Positions 21,861-33,000 are shown, counted from the stretch's first letter. The stretch is DNA of 64,000 bases from Falciphora oryzae (GCA_000733355.1 JNVV01000045.1:67314-131313), one strand, 5' to 3'. The notes: generated by a model not told the origin, from the sequence alone. Numbers and translations are program-made.

Positions 21861-23721
21861 ACGTGGTTCACCACTGAGTGGCGCACACCACCAAGTGGCG
21901 CACCCAAACCCGACCATTCGACAATCAACTCGCATTCCAACCTAATAACGCCGGGAATCTATTCAAACTACTCAGAACTATATACATCGGACATTTTTAC
22001 TTCTTCCTAACAGGTGCGCGCATTGTGTCCGGTTTTGCCGCACGTGCTACATCGCCGACGAGTTGTCGTTGCCCTCCTTTCCTGAACCCCATGGTCGCGC
22101 ATTTCTTGCTGTAGCTATCTATCCAGCTCCTACTGGTCCAGAACATTTCGTACCTCGTCGATGGTAAGTAACCCTCCAAGTCGGACACGTGTTTTTTTGG
22201 CCCTCCGGCGTTTGCTTAGTGCTTCGTTCGCCCTTCGTAGCCTAAAGCACTTTTCTTCTAAAAGGTTAACCCGATGTATAATTGCCCTAGCCCTTTTTGC
22301 AAACTGGTTTACAGCCGTTAGCATGGATGTCGGAAAGCTGCTTTGGTGATTGGAAATCCGAGTTTTAATGTGTTCGGATTGCGAAGTTGCTTCCTTAGCC
22401 GTCCGGGGCGTTTTAAAAGTCCAAAGTTCGGGGTCGTTTAAAGGCGTCCTCGGGGGAATTGGAATCCGTAACCTCACATCTAGCTTTTCCAAAACCGAAT
22501 CCGGATTGAAAGGAGCAAGGCCAGCCCCTCGAAAGCCTCCTCGGATGTTTCCTTCGGTCATGGAATCAAAGAATGCCGCTTTAAACGCCGAAAGGAACTC
22601 GACCTTAGTCACATGGTTAACGTGCGACCTTATTAAATTCTCAATTTATCGACCGTACGCCTTTTTCATTGGGCTAAAGCACCCAACGTCAAGCGGCTAA
22701 AGGAAATGAGACGAATGCGGAGGCATGCAAAGCGTAATAATGTTATGTTCCTGGCAATAGAGCTCAAAATCCGTCAAATGGTGGCTTTCGTGTCCGTCCA
22801 GTACTAACAAACGATAGGGGCCCTTCGTACGCGACGCAATGTGTTTGTCGAAATGCTGGATCCATTCCAGGCCGAGCTCGTTCGTAATCCACCCGTTAGA
22901 ACTTATTGCGATGACCTAATTGCGTGGGAGGTCGGTTTCCGAGTACCAATTGGTTAGGTGGTACTGCCTTTTAACGATAATGAAAGGGGGGATTGCCTAA
23001 CCGCAACAGTTAACCCCTTGGATAATTGTAGCCCATTCCCGATTGCTAGGTTAAACCAGCTTTGCTTTGCTACGGCCTTCCGATGTTGTAATAACTATAA
23101 CGGCCGCGATTATGCCCATAAGGAAGCCGGTTTCGTCGAAGTTGTAAATGTCGTCATCCAGGATGCCATATTTAGCGACAATATTCCGCACAAGGTCGAA
23201 CTACGCAAAAACGAGCTTGGGATTTTCGCATTTGGCCCTTTGGTAGTCGTACTTTCGAATCCAACGCGTGCCGAGCTCCGGGCGGCGTTTGACGAACCTC
23301 GCGACCCAGTTGGTCCCGACGGTATTCGCGTCGCGTTCGGCGAGCAATCGGTTGGCCATATCTTCAACACCAGAAGGCCGGGGAGGAAATGCGCGAAAAT
23401 CCAGCTCGAGTATGTACTTAACAAGCGCCTCCTTTTCGGATTCCGTTAATTTCCGTAATTTGGACATACTGTCGCGTCGAGCAGGTTGGCCAGCGCGTTG
23501 GCGACGCAGCGTGGTTTCAAAAACGTCGTAGATTTTGGCAGCCGAACGCACACTCAATTGCGCGTTAGATTGGATTGCCCGTATGGCAAGAACAATTTTA
23601 GCTTCTTTGGATGTCGATGCCATTTGTGGTTGTTAAGTAGTTGAGGTTGGAAGTGGGAGACGCGAGTCGCGATGGAAAACGCGCCACTTGGTGGTGTGCG
23701 CCACTCAGTGGTGGACCACGT
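21861..23721 (-). mobile_element. Pogo/Fot-like DNA transposon nested in element B (element C)
   Basis: 1,861 bp between TA duplications (21859-21860 and 23722-23723). TIRs of about 41 bp match with one difference, and each TIR contains an internal imperfect repeat of CACCA(C)TGAGTGGCGCA-like text. One transposase gene lies on the minus strand. The insertion lies just beyond the FTKMDVRAAFYKI region of the element B reverse transcriptase. Confidence 0.92.
22130..23623 (-). pseudogene. Pogo/Fot-like DD35D transposase of element C, about six stops
   Basis: It starts MASTSKEAKIVLAIRAIQSN at 23623, with a helix-turn-helix and a CENP-B-like part (NWVARFVKRRPEL). The first Asp is in IYNFDETGF, the second in LLVLDGHESHH, and the third in PLDVG, 35 residues on. 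The C-terminal region carries the RGGFRGAGLAPFNPDSVL motif and a coiled-coil-like tail to about 22130. The frame is unshifted throughout; it is broken by about six stop codons, mostly TAG at likely Gln positions. It is the best-preserved transposase in the window. Confidence 0.88.
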
Positions 23722-24966
23722 TATTTAAATAACCCGAACCGAATTTGGAATGCTATTAGGTGCTCGTCGCTTTATACTATCCTAATTTTATAAAAAGCGG
23801 CTCGGACGTCCATTTTGGTAAACTATTTCGCTTTTAATAAAGAACGGAATATTTTTTTTACAAATAGCAAAAAATAGCGGTTTTAAAATATAATCGCGTT
23901 AAACGCGCGGTAATCCACGTATAAACGCCATCCTTTTAACTGTTTGCGAACTATAAAAACAGGTGCTACCGTTAGTAATAAATTAGCGCGAATCCACCTT
24001 TTATTTATTAGCTTAGTAATTTATTTTCGTAATTTTAAAAGTTGCTTTTTCGGTATATTATATAAGCGCCCCCAAAGGAGGTCCGGTATGGAACCGTCGT
24101 TGTTTTTTTTCAATTTAATGTAATAGTTTAGGTTCCCCCGGTATAAAAGCAAACCTAACGCTTTAGTTTTATCGAAAAAGTCGGCAAATTCCGCTAGCTT
24201 TTTAAATAATTTAGGTTTTAGTCGTTTCGGGGAAAGTGTTTCGGTTGTAAGCTAAAAAATTCGTATTATTTTTTTTAAAAAGGTGGCCGCGAATTTATAG
24301 CTTTACTATAGGTCCCGCCGTTATTTCCGGCAAACCGCGGCAAAAATGCTACCGATTACTACCGAAAGCTTTTCCGAAATTAGCTAAACTTTCGCCTTTT
24401 TTATTACGAATTAACCGGTTTCTTTTATTCGTAAGCAATCCGAAGTCGCGTCGAAAGTAATTTGTTCGTTTTTTATTTACGGGAGTTTTAAAACAACGTT
24501 TTTAAGCATTCCCGGGATAATATAAAATAAAACGGGTTTAACCCACCCGTTTATATCCATTTTGCATTTAGCAAAGTACCTAATAGCTATCGAAGTTCTG
24601 CTTAGGATGGTTCCAAATTGCCGAGGTTTATAAAGTCGTATTTTTTCGATTCGATTCCTTATTGCGAAACTTTCGCTTATTACCGCGTAATATTAGCAAT
24701 TTAAATCCATTTATATATCGATAAATTGGAAAAAGTTAAGCAATATTAGTACCAAAAACGGGAAACCGTCCATATTGCGTTCGATTTCCTTTAACTCATT
24801 TTTTTACTTTTTTTTAAATGGTCCTTTAGTTGCAATTTATATCCGCTGCCGCAATTTCCCCCTTTAGCTAAGTTTTTCGTTAGGGGCTACTTTTTTCCCT
24901 TTTTGGTGCTAATGCTTTAGGTGGCGGCCATTTTAGTTTTTTTAAAGTTGGTTACGTTCCGGTAGC

Positions 24967-25012
24967 GGCAAGCCCGTTGTTCGTATTTTTTGCTACCGCA
25001 ATTTAAGCATGC
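24967..25012 (-). pseudogene. Gag zinc knuckle remnant of element B
   Basis: The minus strand reads CLNCGSKKYEQRAC, a CX2CX4HX4C knuckle in which His is replaced by Tyr. That is a C-to-T change as in RIP. Confidence 0.6.
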
Positions 25013-25555
25013 TCCTATATCCCAGCGCCGTTAAAACTCCTCCTAAAACACCTATAAAGCGCGTAGTTTGCGTGGAGGGTGCGTATCGGTATAGGCTACG
25101 TTAACGCTTATTATCGGGGTATTTTCCGTATTTTTTCCGAAGTAAGTAGGGGTAAGGGATTGTAACGATTTTTTATTAAATTTATTATTTAAATCGATCG
25201 CTTCCAATGTTTAAGCAATGCGTTTATATACCGCTATTACTTCCTGGTAGGAGTTGGCGTCGTAATGGCCCGCTACCGCCGTTAAACGGATACGGTTGGA
25301 AATACGGAAGCGAAAGTAATTAATTTTCATTTCGTCGGCTTAAGCCAACCCTCCGGCAAACGCTAGCAGCATTTCGAATTTAGTATAGAACTAAATAAAT
25401 GTTTATCCGGATTCCATTCGGCATGCTTCTAATTTCGCTAAAGCTTGGGCCTTTTTATAAAGGTTGTTAAAAATGGTACCGAAATGGAAAATAAATGCTT
25501 TTAGGTTGTACAAGCTATTAAAGCTCCCGATTTCGTAATACGATCGTACCATATA

Positions 25556-25750
25556 CTAAATATTCGGAGCCAGGCTAAACCATACGTATTCGAACTGGTT
25601 GTGGTAGTTCCTGATAAAATCCTCGTTACGGGCGAGCTTATATTCGATCGCGTTTTTCCACGCGTTAAAGCCTCCTCCGTCGCTAATGTAAAGTATCGAA
25701 TTTTTAAAAAGGAGTTGTTTAAATGCGTTAAGCGCTACGTAGGCTGCCAA
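25556..25750 (-). pseudogene. Gag fragment of element B
   Basis: A 64-residue open piece with a Lys/Asn/Phe-rich helical composition typical of gypsy capsid regions. It lies upstream (on the minus strand) of the zinc knuckle and just inside the 5' LTR. Confidence 0.5.
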
Positions 25751-26017
25751 AAGCTGGTTTTTTTGCTTCGCTATTACCTTTAAAGTGTTTTTGCGATAAA
25801 CGACAAAAAACTTATTAGTACTGGTTTAAAATTCCTATTGCTGTTGCTCGGTTGCGGCCAGTCGTTTTTAAAAGCTCGCGATGGTTTCGAGAAAAATGTT
25901 TCGGGGGAGGGGTGTTGGCGCGCCGGATGTGGCAGGAATTAAGCCCCCGTTACCGTCCCCGGCGTTTGGGGTTGCTATTATTATAATCCCTTGGTAAGGG
26001 AAAAGATCTTCCAAAAA

Positions 26018-26197
26018 TGTAATAAACCGGACTACGGGTTGGTCGCCGGTAGGGGTTATAGTGATATTATTCTGGAAAATGAGGAGGAGGAAGAGAGGAA
26101 TTATGAGGAAGGTTGTGAGGCTCCTATATATACACGAGTTAGCTTAGGGGCCACCCCTGAGCTACTACTTCCGTGCCCCAAGCACGGAACTATGACA
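26018..26197 (-). repeat. 5' LTR of element B (180 bp)
   Basis: Direct copy of 18198-18377, followed by the AGGAT duplication. It contains TATATATA, a plausible core promoter element. Confidence 0.93.
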
Positions 26198-26334
26198 AGG
26201 ATGGCGATTTGCTAAGTGATTTACTAGAATTTCTTGCATTTGACGATTCGGATGATATATCCGATTGTATTGTAGTTGGCTAGGAAAGATCATAATTGCG
26301 GAATGAAATTGGCGTGTTGGATGCATGGTGTTGA

Positions 26335-26384
26335 GAATTGGGGTGGCCGGAAGTGGGGGGTGGCGCAAAACAGGGGTTTTGACT
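26335..26384 (-). repeat. Right TIR of element A
   Basis: Inverse of 16228-16277, followed by TA and then host coding sequence. Confidence 0.9.
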
Positions 26385-28117
26385 TATTCCAACGACAGCG
26401 AACACTATTGGGGCAGCTACTGCTCTCCCAACAACATTAGAGAGTCCAGCGAAGGTAGCGGCTGCGATAAGGCTAGCTGAACGAGGGAGAAGGGCCATTT
26501 CAATTATGTACCCTGGAAAAGTAAGTTCTAATCAACCATCCTGGTGTGTTTACGTTGCTATTGCAGTTTGTAACTTTGAAATGGCTCTCCAGCACGAACG
26601 GGAGCCTTAGTCAACATAGCGAGGCAGGCGTCTTTGCGCCATCCATTGACCAACGGCACGGTGTCACAAAAACTCGATAACACAGGCTTCACATATCACG
26701 GTCGGTCGTATGGGGTTGCCGCTTCCCCTGGCCTCGTTGAAGCCAAGCCTCTTGGCCACACCGGCAGGATTACAACCTTCTGGTATCTGGAGAACGGCTA
26801 TGAATCCATCGTATCGTGTGGTTACAACAAGAAGAGCGGGCTCAAGTTTCAAGAAGACCCTATAGAGGCCATCGCGCCAGACAAAAAGCAACACGTGTAT
26901 GCCGCGTGGGCCTCCGGCAGCCTGCCCAACGGCGAATGGGTTGGGTGCCCGGTTTGGAGCAACAAATCTCTCTCGTGGCCGCTGGTGATAGCGAGTAACG
27001 ACAGCAATAGTCGTTACATGTACGGCTTCATCGCGGGAAGCTCATACCCCTCGTTTCGAAACCTCTTGTGCGTGGCAGAGTTCACCCCGGCAATCTTCAA
27101 CGTCACAGTGAGCACGAGCAACAAGACTATCGTCGTTACCAAACTTGAGAAGCGCGACGAGACGAAAAGAGAGGCGGATATCGGGCGCAAACTTCTCAAG
27201 AATTCGTTCTATACCCCCGGATTTATCTCGCAGACGCTCAGCACACTCTACACCTCGGTTCTGGGAGACGCGCTCAAGGAGAACATGTATATTTTGGCTC
27301 TTGCCGAATCGAAGAAGAACAAGAGCGATTTCAACGAGAGCCGGCGGGTAAACGCTACAGAGGTACACGCCGTATTGAGTGTGAAGGAGGCGCTCGAGGC
27401 CATCATCGACAGCTCACTTGGAATGGTCGGCGCCGCGCAGCTCATGGTCTGGAAGGACCCCAAAGCGACCGAAGTCATTGGCCGATCGACCATCGAGGTG
27501 GTCAGCTTCGGCGAGTTCTACTACGTCTACCCGTCGTTTTCCCTCGCTATTGTGGTCCTCGCCGCCATCGTGTTTGAGACAGCGCGCATATACCTGTCCG
27601 TTCGGAACGGCAGGGTCCCACGCGAGGGTCCCAGCATCGATTGCCTGGACCTGAAGTCGGCAGTCTTGGGGGCAGCCAAAGGCGTCTCTGCCGGCGCCCC
27701 CGCCTACAACGCTACTATCCTAGCTTGGGATGGAAATGAAGAAGACCGCGGGACCGGTCGGCTTCTTATGACCATGGAGGGCGAGGCTGGGACGCTCGTG
27801 ATTTCGGGTGGCAGTGGCATTGGTGGCAGCGGCAGGGACCTAGCGAGCCAGCAGGGGGCGGAAGAGAACAATGTCGGGAGCGAGGACAGAAGCCCCAGAA
27901 TCTCAGAGGCGGGGCTTGCCCCTCCCATCATGTCGTCAGCGCCTTCGTCTTACGAAGAGCATCTTCGACTGGTCGGAGACCAGCAAACCACGTCCGAGCC
28001 GGCAAAGGGCTTCAGGAAGCTCATCAGCAGTGCAACTAATCTCTTTACTGGGAAGTAGGGGGAGGTTCCGTAGTCAAGACATGGTAGCGGCCAGGCAGCA
28101 CTGCCTGCCTAGCCTAC

Positions 28118-29665
28118 CTACATGGAAATTTCCTCAAGCTTCTTCACTATAGACATCACGTACTGAGTACCAACGACAATACCATCTGCATCCTCCAAGT
28201 TCTTCGCATGTCCAACTTTAGACTCGAGACCAGTCAGACACGCAACCACAGCATCGGCATACTTCTGTCCCATCAGGCGCGGCACTGTTCTGGCAGCCAG
28301 ATTGATGTACTTCTTCTTCAGCTCCTCCGGTGCGCGTAATGTCGACGCCCTGGCATCCTTCCACACCACATTGCCTAGCTCTGACCGCCGGTCCCGAAAC
28401 GAGGCCCAGAAGGCGATCTCGAGCAGGACGACGCCGATGCTGAAGATGTCGTGGTGCATGCGGAACTCGTCCCCGCGCTGCAGTCTGTGTCGCTCCGGGC
28501 AGAGGTAGATGCTTTTCTCCCAGTCCTCGACGGGGAGCATGAGCGACGCGGCGTCCGCTTTGCGGACGTTGTCAAAGCCCACCAGAAACGGCTCGCCGAT
28601 GGCGTTGGGCCACCGCTGCCCGTCTGCCTGATCTTGCCGGTCGAATATGACCACGTTGTCCGGTCGAATTTGCTTGTGCACGAACCCGGCCGAGTGCAGG
28701 ACGAAGACGGCTGTCACAATGCTCTTGGCCAGGGTGATGCGTTGGCCCAGGGGGTGCTTCACTTGCGGGTTGTTGGGGTCGCTGAGCAGGTCGCTGAGGG
28801 TTCTCGGGTTCTTCAGACCTTGCGGGAAGGGGAAATGGAGCTCGAATCGGTTTTGCAGTTCGTCATATTGGAAGCCGCTGCACTGCAGAATCCCCATGAG
28901 GCGTGGATCAGCCTGTCGCAAAATCGCGGCGATGTCGCGGACGACCTTGCGAAGATCCTTGATCTCTTGTTCCTGAGCATCGTCGCTATAGGCGCGATAC
29001 TCGACGATGTGGCGAGCACCGGATGCGTCAGCTCCAGCTGGAGCGCTTAGAACGAGCGAAGAGTGTGGAATGCTCTCGCGGGTGTCTGGCTCGTCTGGAC
29101 GGTTGAGGAGCAGCTGCCGAGACCCTGCCTTTGCGTTCTCAAGCGACTGCTCGACCGCGTCTCGGAGCTGTTCCACCTTTCTCAACGCCAGAGATTTGTA
29201 GGGGTCGGTTTCGGAGTCATTCGTTCCCTTCGATGTCGAAAGAGCCCGTTTTCCAAACAGGAAGAATACGAGTGCCCTCTTGAAGAAGCGGTCGTTCCAC
29301 TCTTCGAGCTTAATGGCTTCGGCCTCCGCCTTCTTCTTGGCGGATGCGGACATCTTGACTTTCCCGTCTACTGGGCTAGGCAGAAGCAAGACAAGCCGCT
29401 CGAGAATGTTCCTTAGCGCCTGGAACATTTGCACAAGCTCGCTTTTAAGCTCATCCGGAGCTTCGTTGCTCTCGTTGAGAACAAACATTAGTATCTCGTG
29501 AGTCTGGGAGTTGTTGACCCTGACCACAAGGTCGATCAGGGGTTTCCAGTCATCTTCGCAGTGTCGAATGCGCCGAAGGACAGCGTCTCCAAGCGACACA
29601 ATTACCTCCAGGAGCCCAGGTATTCCGATTGCTAGCCCAGCAATCCCCAAGGCCAGCTTGGCCAT
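28118..29665 (-). CDS. HeLo-like domain plus pseudokinase protein
   Basis: A single exon of 515 residues starting MAKLALGIAGLAIGIPGLLE. The N-terminus is a hydrophobic, Gly-containing helix followed by an alpha-helical region to about residue 200, resembling HeLo/HeLo-like membrane-acting domains. A kinase-like fold follows. The catalytic loop reads FVHKQIRPDN (about 320-330), lacking the HRD Asp pattern, DFG is replaced by VGFD (about 360), and the APE-like CPERH is at about 389; no Gly loop is evident. It is therefore probably catalytically dead. Known fungal HeLo proteins execute regulated cell death at membranes, and animal or plant MLKL pairs a helical killer domain with a pseudokinase. 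Similarity of role is inferred from architecture only. It is divergently paired with the kinase-ankyrin gene. Confidence 0.8.
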   Translation of the reverse strand: MAKLALGIAGLAIGIPGLLEVIVSLGDAVLRRIRHCEDDWKPLIDLVVRVNNSQTHEILMFVLNESNEAPDELKSELVQMFQALRNILERLVLLLPSPVDGKVKMSASAKKKAEAEAIKLEEWNDRFFKRALVFFLFGKRALSTSKGTNDSETDPYKSLALRKVEQLRDAVEQSLENAKAGSRQLLLNRPDEPDTRESIPHSSLVLSAPAGADASGARHIVEYRAYSDDAQEQEIKDLRKVVRDIAAILRQADPRLMGILQCSGFQYDELQNRFELHFPFPQGLKNPRTLSDLLSDPNNPQVKHPLGQRITLAKSIVTAVFVLHSAGFVHKQIRPDNVVIFDRQDQADGQRWPNAIGEPFLVGFDNVRKADAASLMLPVEDWEKSIYLCPERHRLQRGDEFRMHHDIFSIGVVLLEIAFWASFRDRRSELGNVVWKDARASTLRAPEELKKKYINLAARTVPRLMGQKYADAVVACLTGLESKVGHAKNLEDADGIVVGTQYVMSIVKKLEEISM

Positions 29666-30052
29666 GGCTCTTGTTTTCCTGCTTGAGATTCCGTCGTCAG
29701 GAAGCGTTGGTCACATGGAGGGCTGAGGGGCAGGATTCGTAGCTGAAGGGGAGGGGGAGGGGTTCGACCAAATAGACGTGCAGGTAGGCGGCGGGATGTT
29801 CCAGCAACACTCAAGCCCAATCTGCTGTTCAGCCCTCAAGCTTACGTCCTCACAGCCTGACCACCCCTGCACTTCGTATCCCCACCTGCGCCTTTGAAGA
29901 GAAGTAGGGCCATCAATAGCCCAGCTTTGACCACAACATTTGCAGCCGCCAGCCCCTCCGTATATATCTGCGAGTCCTCTCCAGGGTGCCCTACTCATGG
30001 CATACGGCTGTCAGCTAGAATAACCCAGACATCGGTCTCCAAAACAAGCTCA
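29666..30052. promoter_or_regulatory. Divergent promoter between pseudokinase and kinase-ankyrin genes
   Basis: 387 bp separate the two start codons, and both genes must be driven from here. A TATATAT box lies near 29960. No other clear element was recognised. Shared regulation is possible. Confidence 0.5.
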
Positions 30053-33000
30053 ATGGCGTTCGAATCCTCCCTCTCGGATAGCGAGGTGGTAGTGCCGTTC
30101 AAAGCTCACATCAGCGATCTGTCGGCGGAGCACGAAAGCCTGCGGAAACTGACCCTGACATCTGCCGAGGAGGATAGCGACACAGACTCTACGACCTCTA
30201 GCTCGCCTATTGTCCATTTTGCCTCCCTTCTTCAGACGCTGGGAGTCCCAGGGCCATCTGCGCCGGGGTTCTTCTCACAACCCCTTGGATCCGGGGCGCA
30301 GTTCACCGTCCATAACACAGATATTACTTTCGACGACGACCCGGAGCACACCAGGCACCTGGTCGCGATAAAGACGCCCAGGTTCTTCCTCGAAGCCGCG
30401 AACCGCCTCGACTTGTCCGCCCCCGCCGCCCGCCACCCGCTTCGGGACTTGGTGCTCGAGGTCACGGCCTTGTGCCATCCCAACCTGCGGAGCCACGAGA
30501 ACATCGTCAAGATCTTCGGCTGGGGGTGGAACCTGCGCAGTTGGCACTCGCCGCCTTTCATTGCGCTCGAGCTGGCTAGTGGGGACCTTGAGCAGTGGAT
30601 AGGTTCTCGCGCACTCTCGTCCTACGACGTCCAGCGGCACATTATTGCCGATGTCGCCGCTGCCCTGGACGCCATCCATCGCGTCAGGTTGGTCCACGGC
30701 GACGTCAAGCCCAGCAACATCCTTGTGTTTGAGCGGCACCCTCGCTGGGTCGGGAAGCTTTCCGATTTTGGCTGCGGCACAAACTTCGCCCTGGACGGCA
30801 CCTTCAACGGTAGAGGGACCATCGGCTGGCGCGCGCCAGAGCTCTGCCAGCAATGGGATCATGGAACACCTTTCGAGGTGGACATTGTGGACCGGATCGA
30901 CACGTATGCGTTCGGTCTGGTATCCTGTTCCGTCCTTTGCGCCATGGCGAGTCCCCAGGCACGGCACGAAAAGGAGGGTGCAGACCAGAAAGCGCTGGCA
31001 GCTCTTGGCCAGCAGAAACACATTCCCCCATCAGCTTTACCAGCGCTCGAACACATGGTGCGCACGACACTCTGTTGGGCACCTCGGGATCGCGCCGCAA
31101 AAGCTGCCGAGCTAGTCCCTGGCTACAATGATGGAGACACCGATCCGTATGCCAGAGAACCCCTTTTTGGATCATTCCGTGTTCATACACTAACGACATA
31201 CGCTTGAAGTGTCTCGTCTCTAGGGCTTGAGCATCTGAATCTACAACAAATGGACCCGATTCCTTTCGACCCAGCATACAATCGCCAGTACTGGGATTGG
31301 AGAATCCAGGAGATTCCCGGAAGACTATGGACCTCGCTGAAAGCTTTATTTTTCGACAGCAGTAAACCGTTGTCGTCCAACATGTCTTTTGCGCTGTGTC
31401 TCGAAGAGGCCGAGATCGCTGCGCAGCCGACGGACCCGAACAGCCACCATACCCTGCTCCAAATGCTCAGCCATGCCGCCCGGGGAGGCAGCCTGCAAGC
31501 TCAGAGCCTTGTCTTCGCCTTCCATGAATACTATGGCTTAACTGTCGATGAGGACCTCGCGGCGAAGAAACAAGAGTGGCTCTTCAATTCCATTGCGACC
31601 GGGGCGCTTACGTTCTCCAAGGTCGCGCGGGCGGCCAGCGCCGACGCCTTCAATGCCTCGCTCGCCAAGTTTCACGAGGGCGGGGGATTCAACGGACTCT
31701 ACAGTGGCTTCAGCATCGAAATCCTGGATAGATTCATCCGCGATCCGGAACGCAGAGCAGCAGCCGCGCCACTCAATGACGACGGCGACTGTATCCTCCA
31801 CCTACTAGCCTCGTTCTCGCACAGGCCCGAGGCCCTCCGAGCCCTCGAGTCCGTCGCCACAGTATCCAACGTCAATACCCTCAACAGAGATGGTGAAACC
31901 GCCCTGTACCGGGCCTGTCTGTGTGGGGCCTACCAGGCTGTGATGCTCCTCCTCGGACTTGGTGCCGATCCAACTCTCCGGCCCTTTGGATCTGCTGGCC
32001 CATCTTGTCTCCACTGGCTCATTGCCTTTCATCCAGATAAGATGGAGGCTATCGCAGCGAGGCTGGTAGAGAGGGGCGCCTCAACCCATGTCTTGACAGA
32101 TGGTTGGGAAAAGATGCTTCATTACCCCTTCAGGACCCCGTTTGGCAGCCCTCTACACTGGGCGGTGGAGTTCTCCTGTATTGAGGCAGTACAGGCGCTC
32201 CTCAAGTGCGGCGCCGACCCGGCCCTCCGGGATGGCGTCAGGACGTTTACTCTGCCGTTCCGCGACCCCGGGTTCGAGCCGAAAAAAGCCAACGAGGTCG
32301 GGCACGAAGACGTCGTCTTGGGCCCTCCCGGTGGCTCCACGCCCGTCGAGATTGCGGTGAGGAACTGGGACGTCCAAGTGCTTGAGAGTTTGCTCCGGCA
32401 CACCCGGGTCCGGGACGAGGGCGAGGGCGTTGGCACTTTCCATCATCTCGTTTCCGGAGACTGGCGACGCGTCGACAATCGGGTTCGATTCTACAACCCC
32501 TTCACCCGCGGCGGACCCTTTTCCAGGCAATCCTTGCTCCGGCGGACAATTCACCTTCTCGTGGCTCATGGTCTAGACATCAACCTATTAGCCCCATCAT
32601 GGCCCAGGGATAAAACAAGCACAGCTCTCATGCTAGCCGTCTTCTCAGGCCACCTCGACGCTGCGGAGGCTCTCCTGGAGGCTGGGGCCAACGTGAATGT
32701 GGCCGACAGTACAGGCGCCACTGCCCTGATGTACATTGGAGGCCGCTATTCTGCAGTCGCCGGCTACGCGCACGAGCAACTCCAGATCCGCGCCGCGGAG
32801 CTCTTGCTCGCAAGTGGCGCTGATTTCGGGACGCGGAACGCAATGGGCGTGTCCCCCATACTTGCTTTCGATGGGAAGGCCTGATGGGAGCCGTCGAGGT
32901 CATATTGCAACACGGGGCCGCCGCAGACGATGCAGTGGTCCCCAGGCGGGCTGGCAGTCGCGATGACTTTGACTATCCAGTCTTCGGACACCTGATTCTG

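Larger units (their letters stand above)
18198..26197 (-). mobile_element. Ty3/gypsy LTR retrotransposon, chromovirus type (element B)
   Basis: Direct 180-bp LTRs at 18198-18377 and 26018-26197 begin TGTAATAAACC and end ...ACA, with a perfect AGGAT duplication (18193-18197 and 26198-26202). Genes read on the minus strand, so 26018-26197 is the 5' LTR. In order: a gag relic (about 25750-24970, ending in a zinc knuckle CLNCGSKKYEQRAC whose His reads Tyr), protease region (about 24500), first half of reverse transcriptase (about 24000-23724), insertion of element C, integrase zinc finger and core (about 21600-20900, LPVPDQFWKNISINFITKFP), and a chromodomain (about 20550-20390, ALIKWVGYD). Frames are full of TAG/TAA. 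The LTRs differ at 11 positions, all transitions. Confidence 0.9.
16378..26283 (+). pseudogene. Fot1-like DD35D transposase, interrupted by element B and stop codons
   Basis: The N-terminal helix-turn-helix starts at the ATG 16378 (YTETEIACALEGVRAG...GIPRSTLRRR). A CENP-B-like DNA-binding part and the first catalytic Asp (YNFDECG, about 16848) follow. The second Asp is in LLVLDGHGSH (about 17195) and the third in P-F-D, 35 residues later (DD35D). A heptad-like C-terminal segment follows at 17907-18188. Stops are mainly TAG/TAA at expected Gln codons, and a frame change lies between about 16,650 and 16,690. The coding region is split at 18197/26198 by element B; across the AGGAT duplication the frame continues into an acidic tail (GDLLSDLLEFLAFDDSDD) ending at TAG 26281. 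Confidence 0.85.
16228..26384 (+). mobile_element. Fot1/pogo-like DNA transposon (element A), carrying nested elements
   Basis: It starts AGTCAAGACCCCTGTTTTGC at 16228 and ends with the inverse copy at 26384. About 50 bp at each end match with one difference, and TA flanks both sides (16226-16227 and 26385-26386). Total length is 10,157 bp; without the 8,000-bp LTR element and its extra 5-bp duplication the element is 2,152 bp, normal for Fot1-like elements. It holds one transposase gene on +. A second copy's terminus lies at 636-685. Confidence 0.93.
15720..28058 (+). pseudogene. Fungal four-helix membrane protein gene split by a nested transposon
   Basis: The 5' part (15720-16225) and 3' part (26387-28058) belong to one gene. 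The ATG at 15720 gives MASSEKERTNSLAMP and then needs a one-base shift near 15765 to enter the long frame with three membrane spans: LPLAAAAVPAIIGCLSIALS, a second around VVSTVLSGLQLYAIS, and a third around LLAWWLLLKIF. The 5' frame stops at the TAA created by the insertion. Joining at the TA duplication continues directly into YSNDSEHYWGSYCSPNN. A TGA at 26478-26480 and an intron (GTAAGT at 26521 to TTAG at 26610 keeps frame) precede the long 3' exon, which has an extracellular domain and a fourth span at about 27520-27595 (SFSLAIVVLAAIVFE). An alternative donor at 26455 would skip the TGA. The family is common in Sordariomycetes, with unknown function. Confidence 0.8.
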
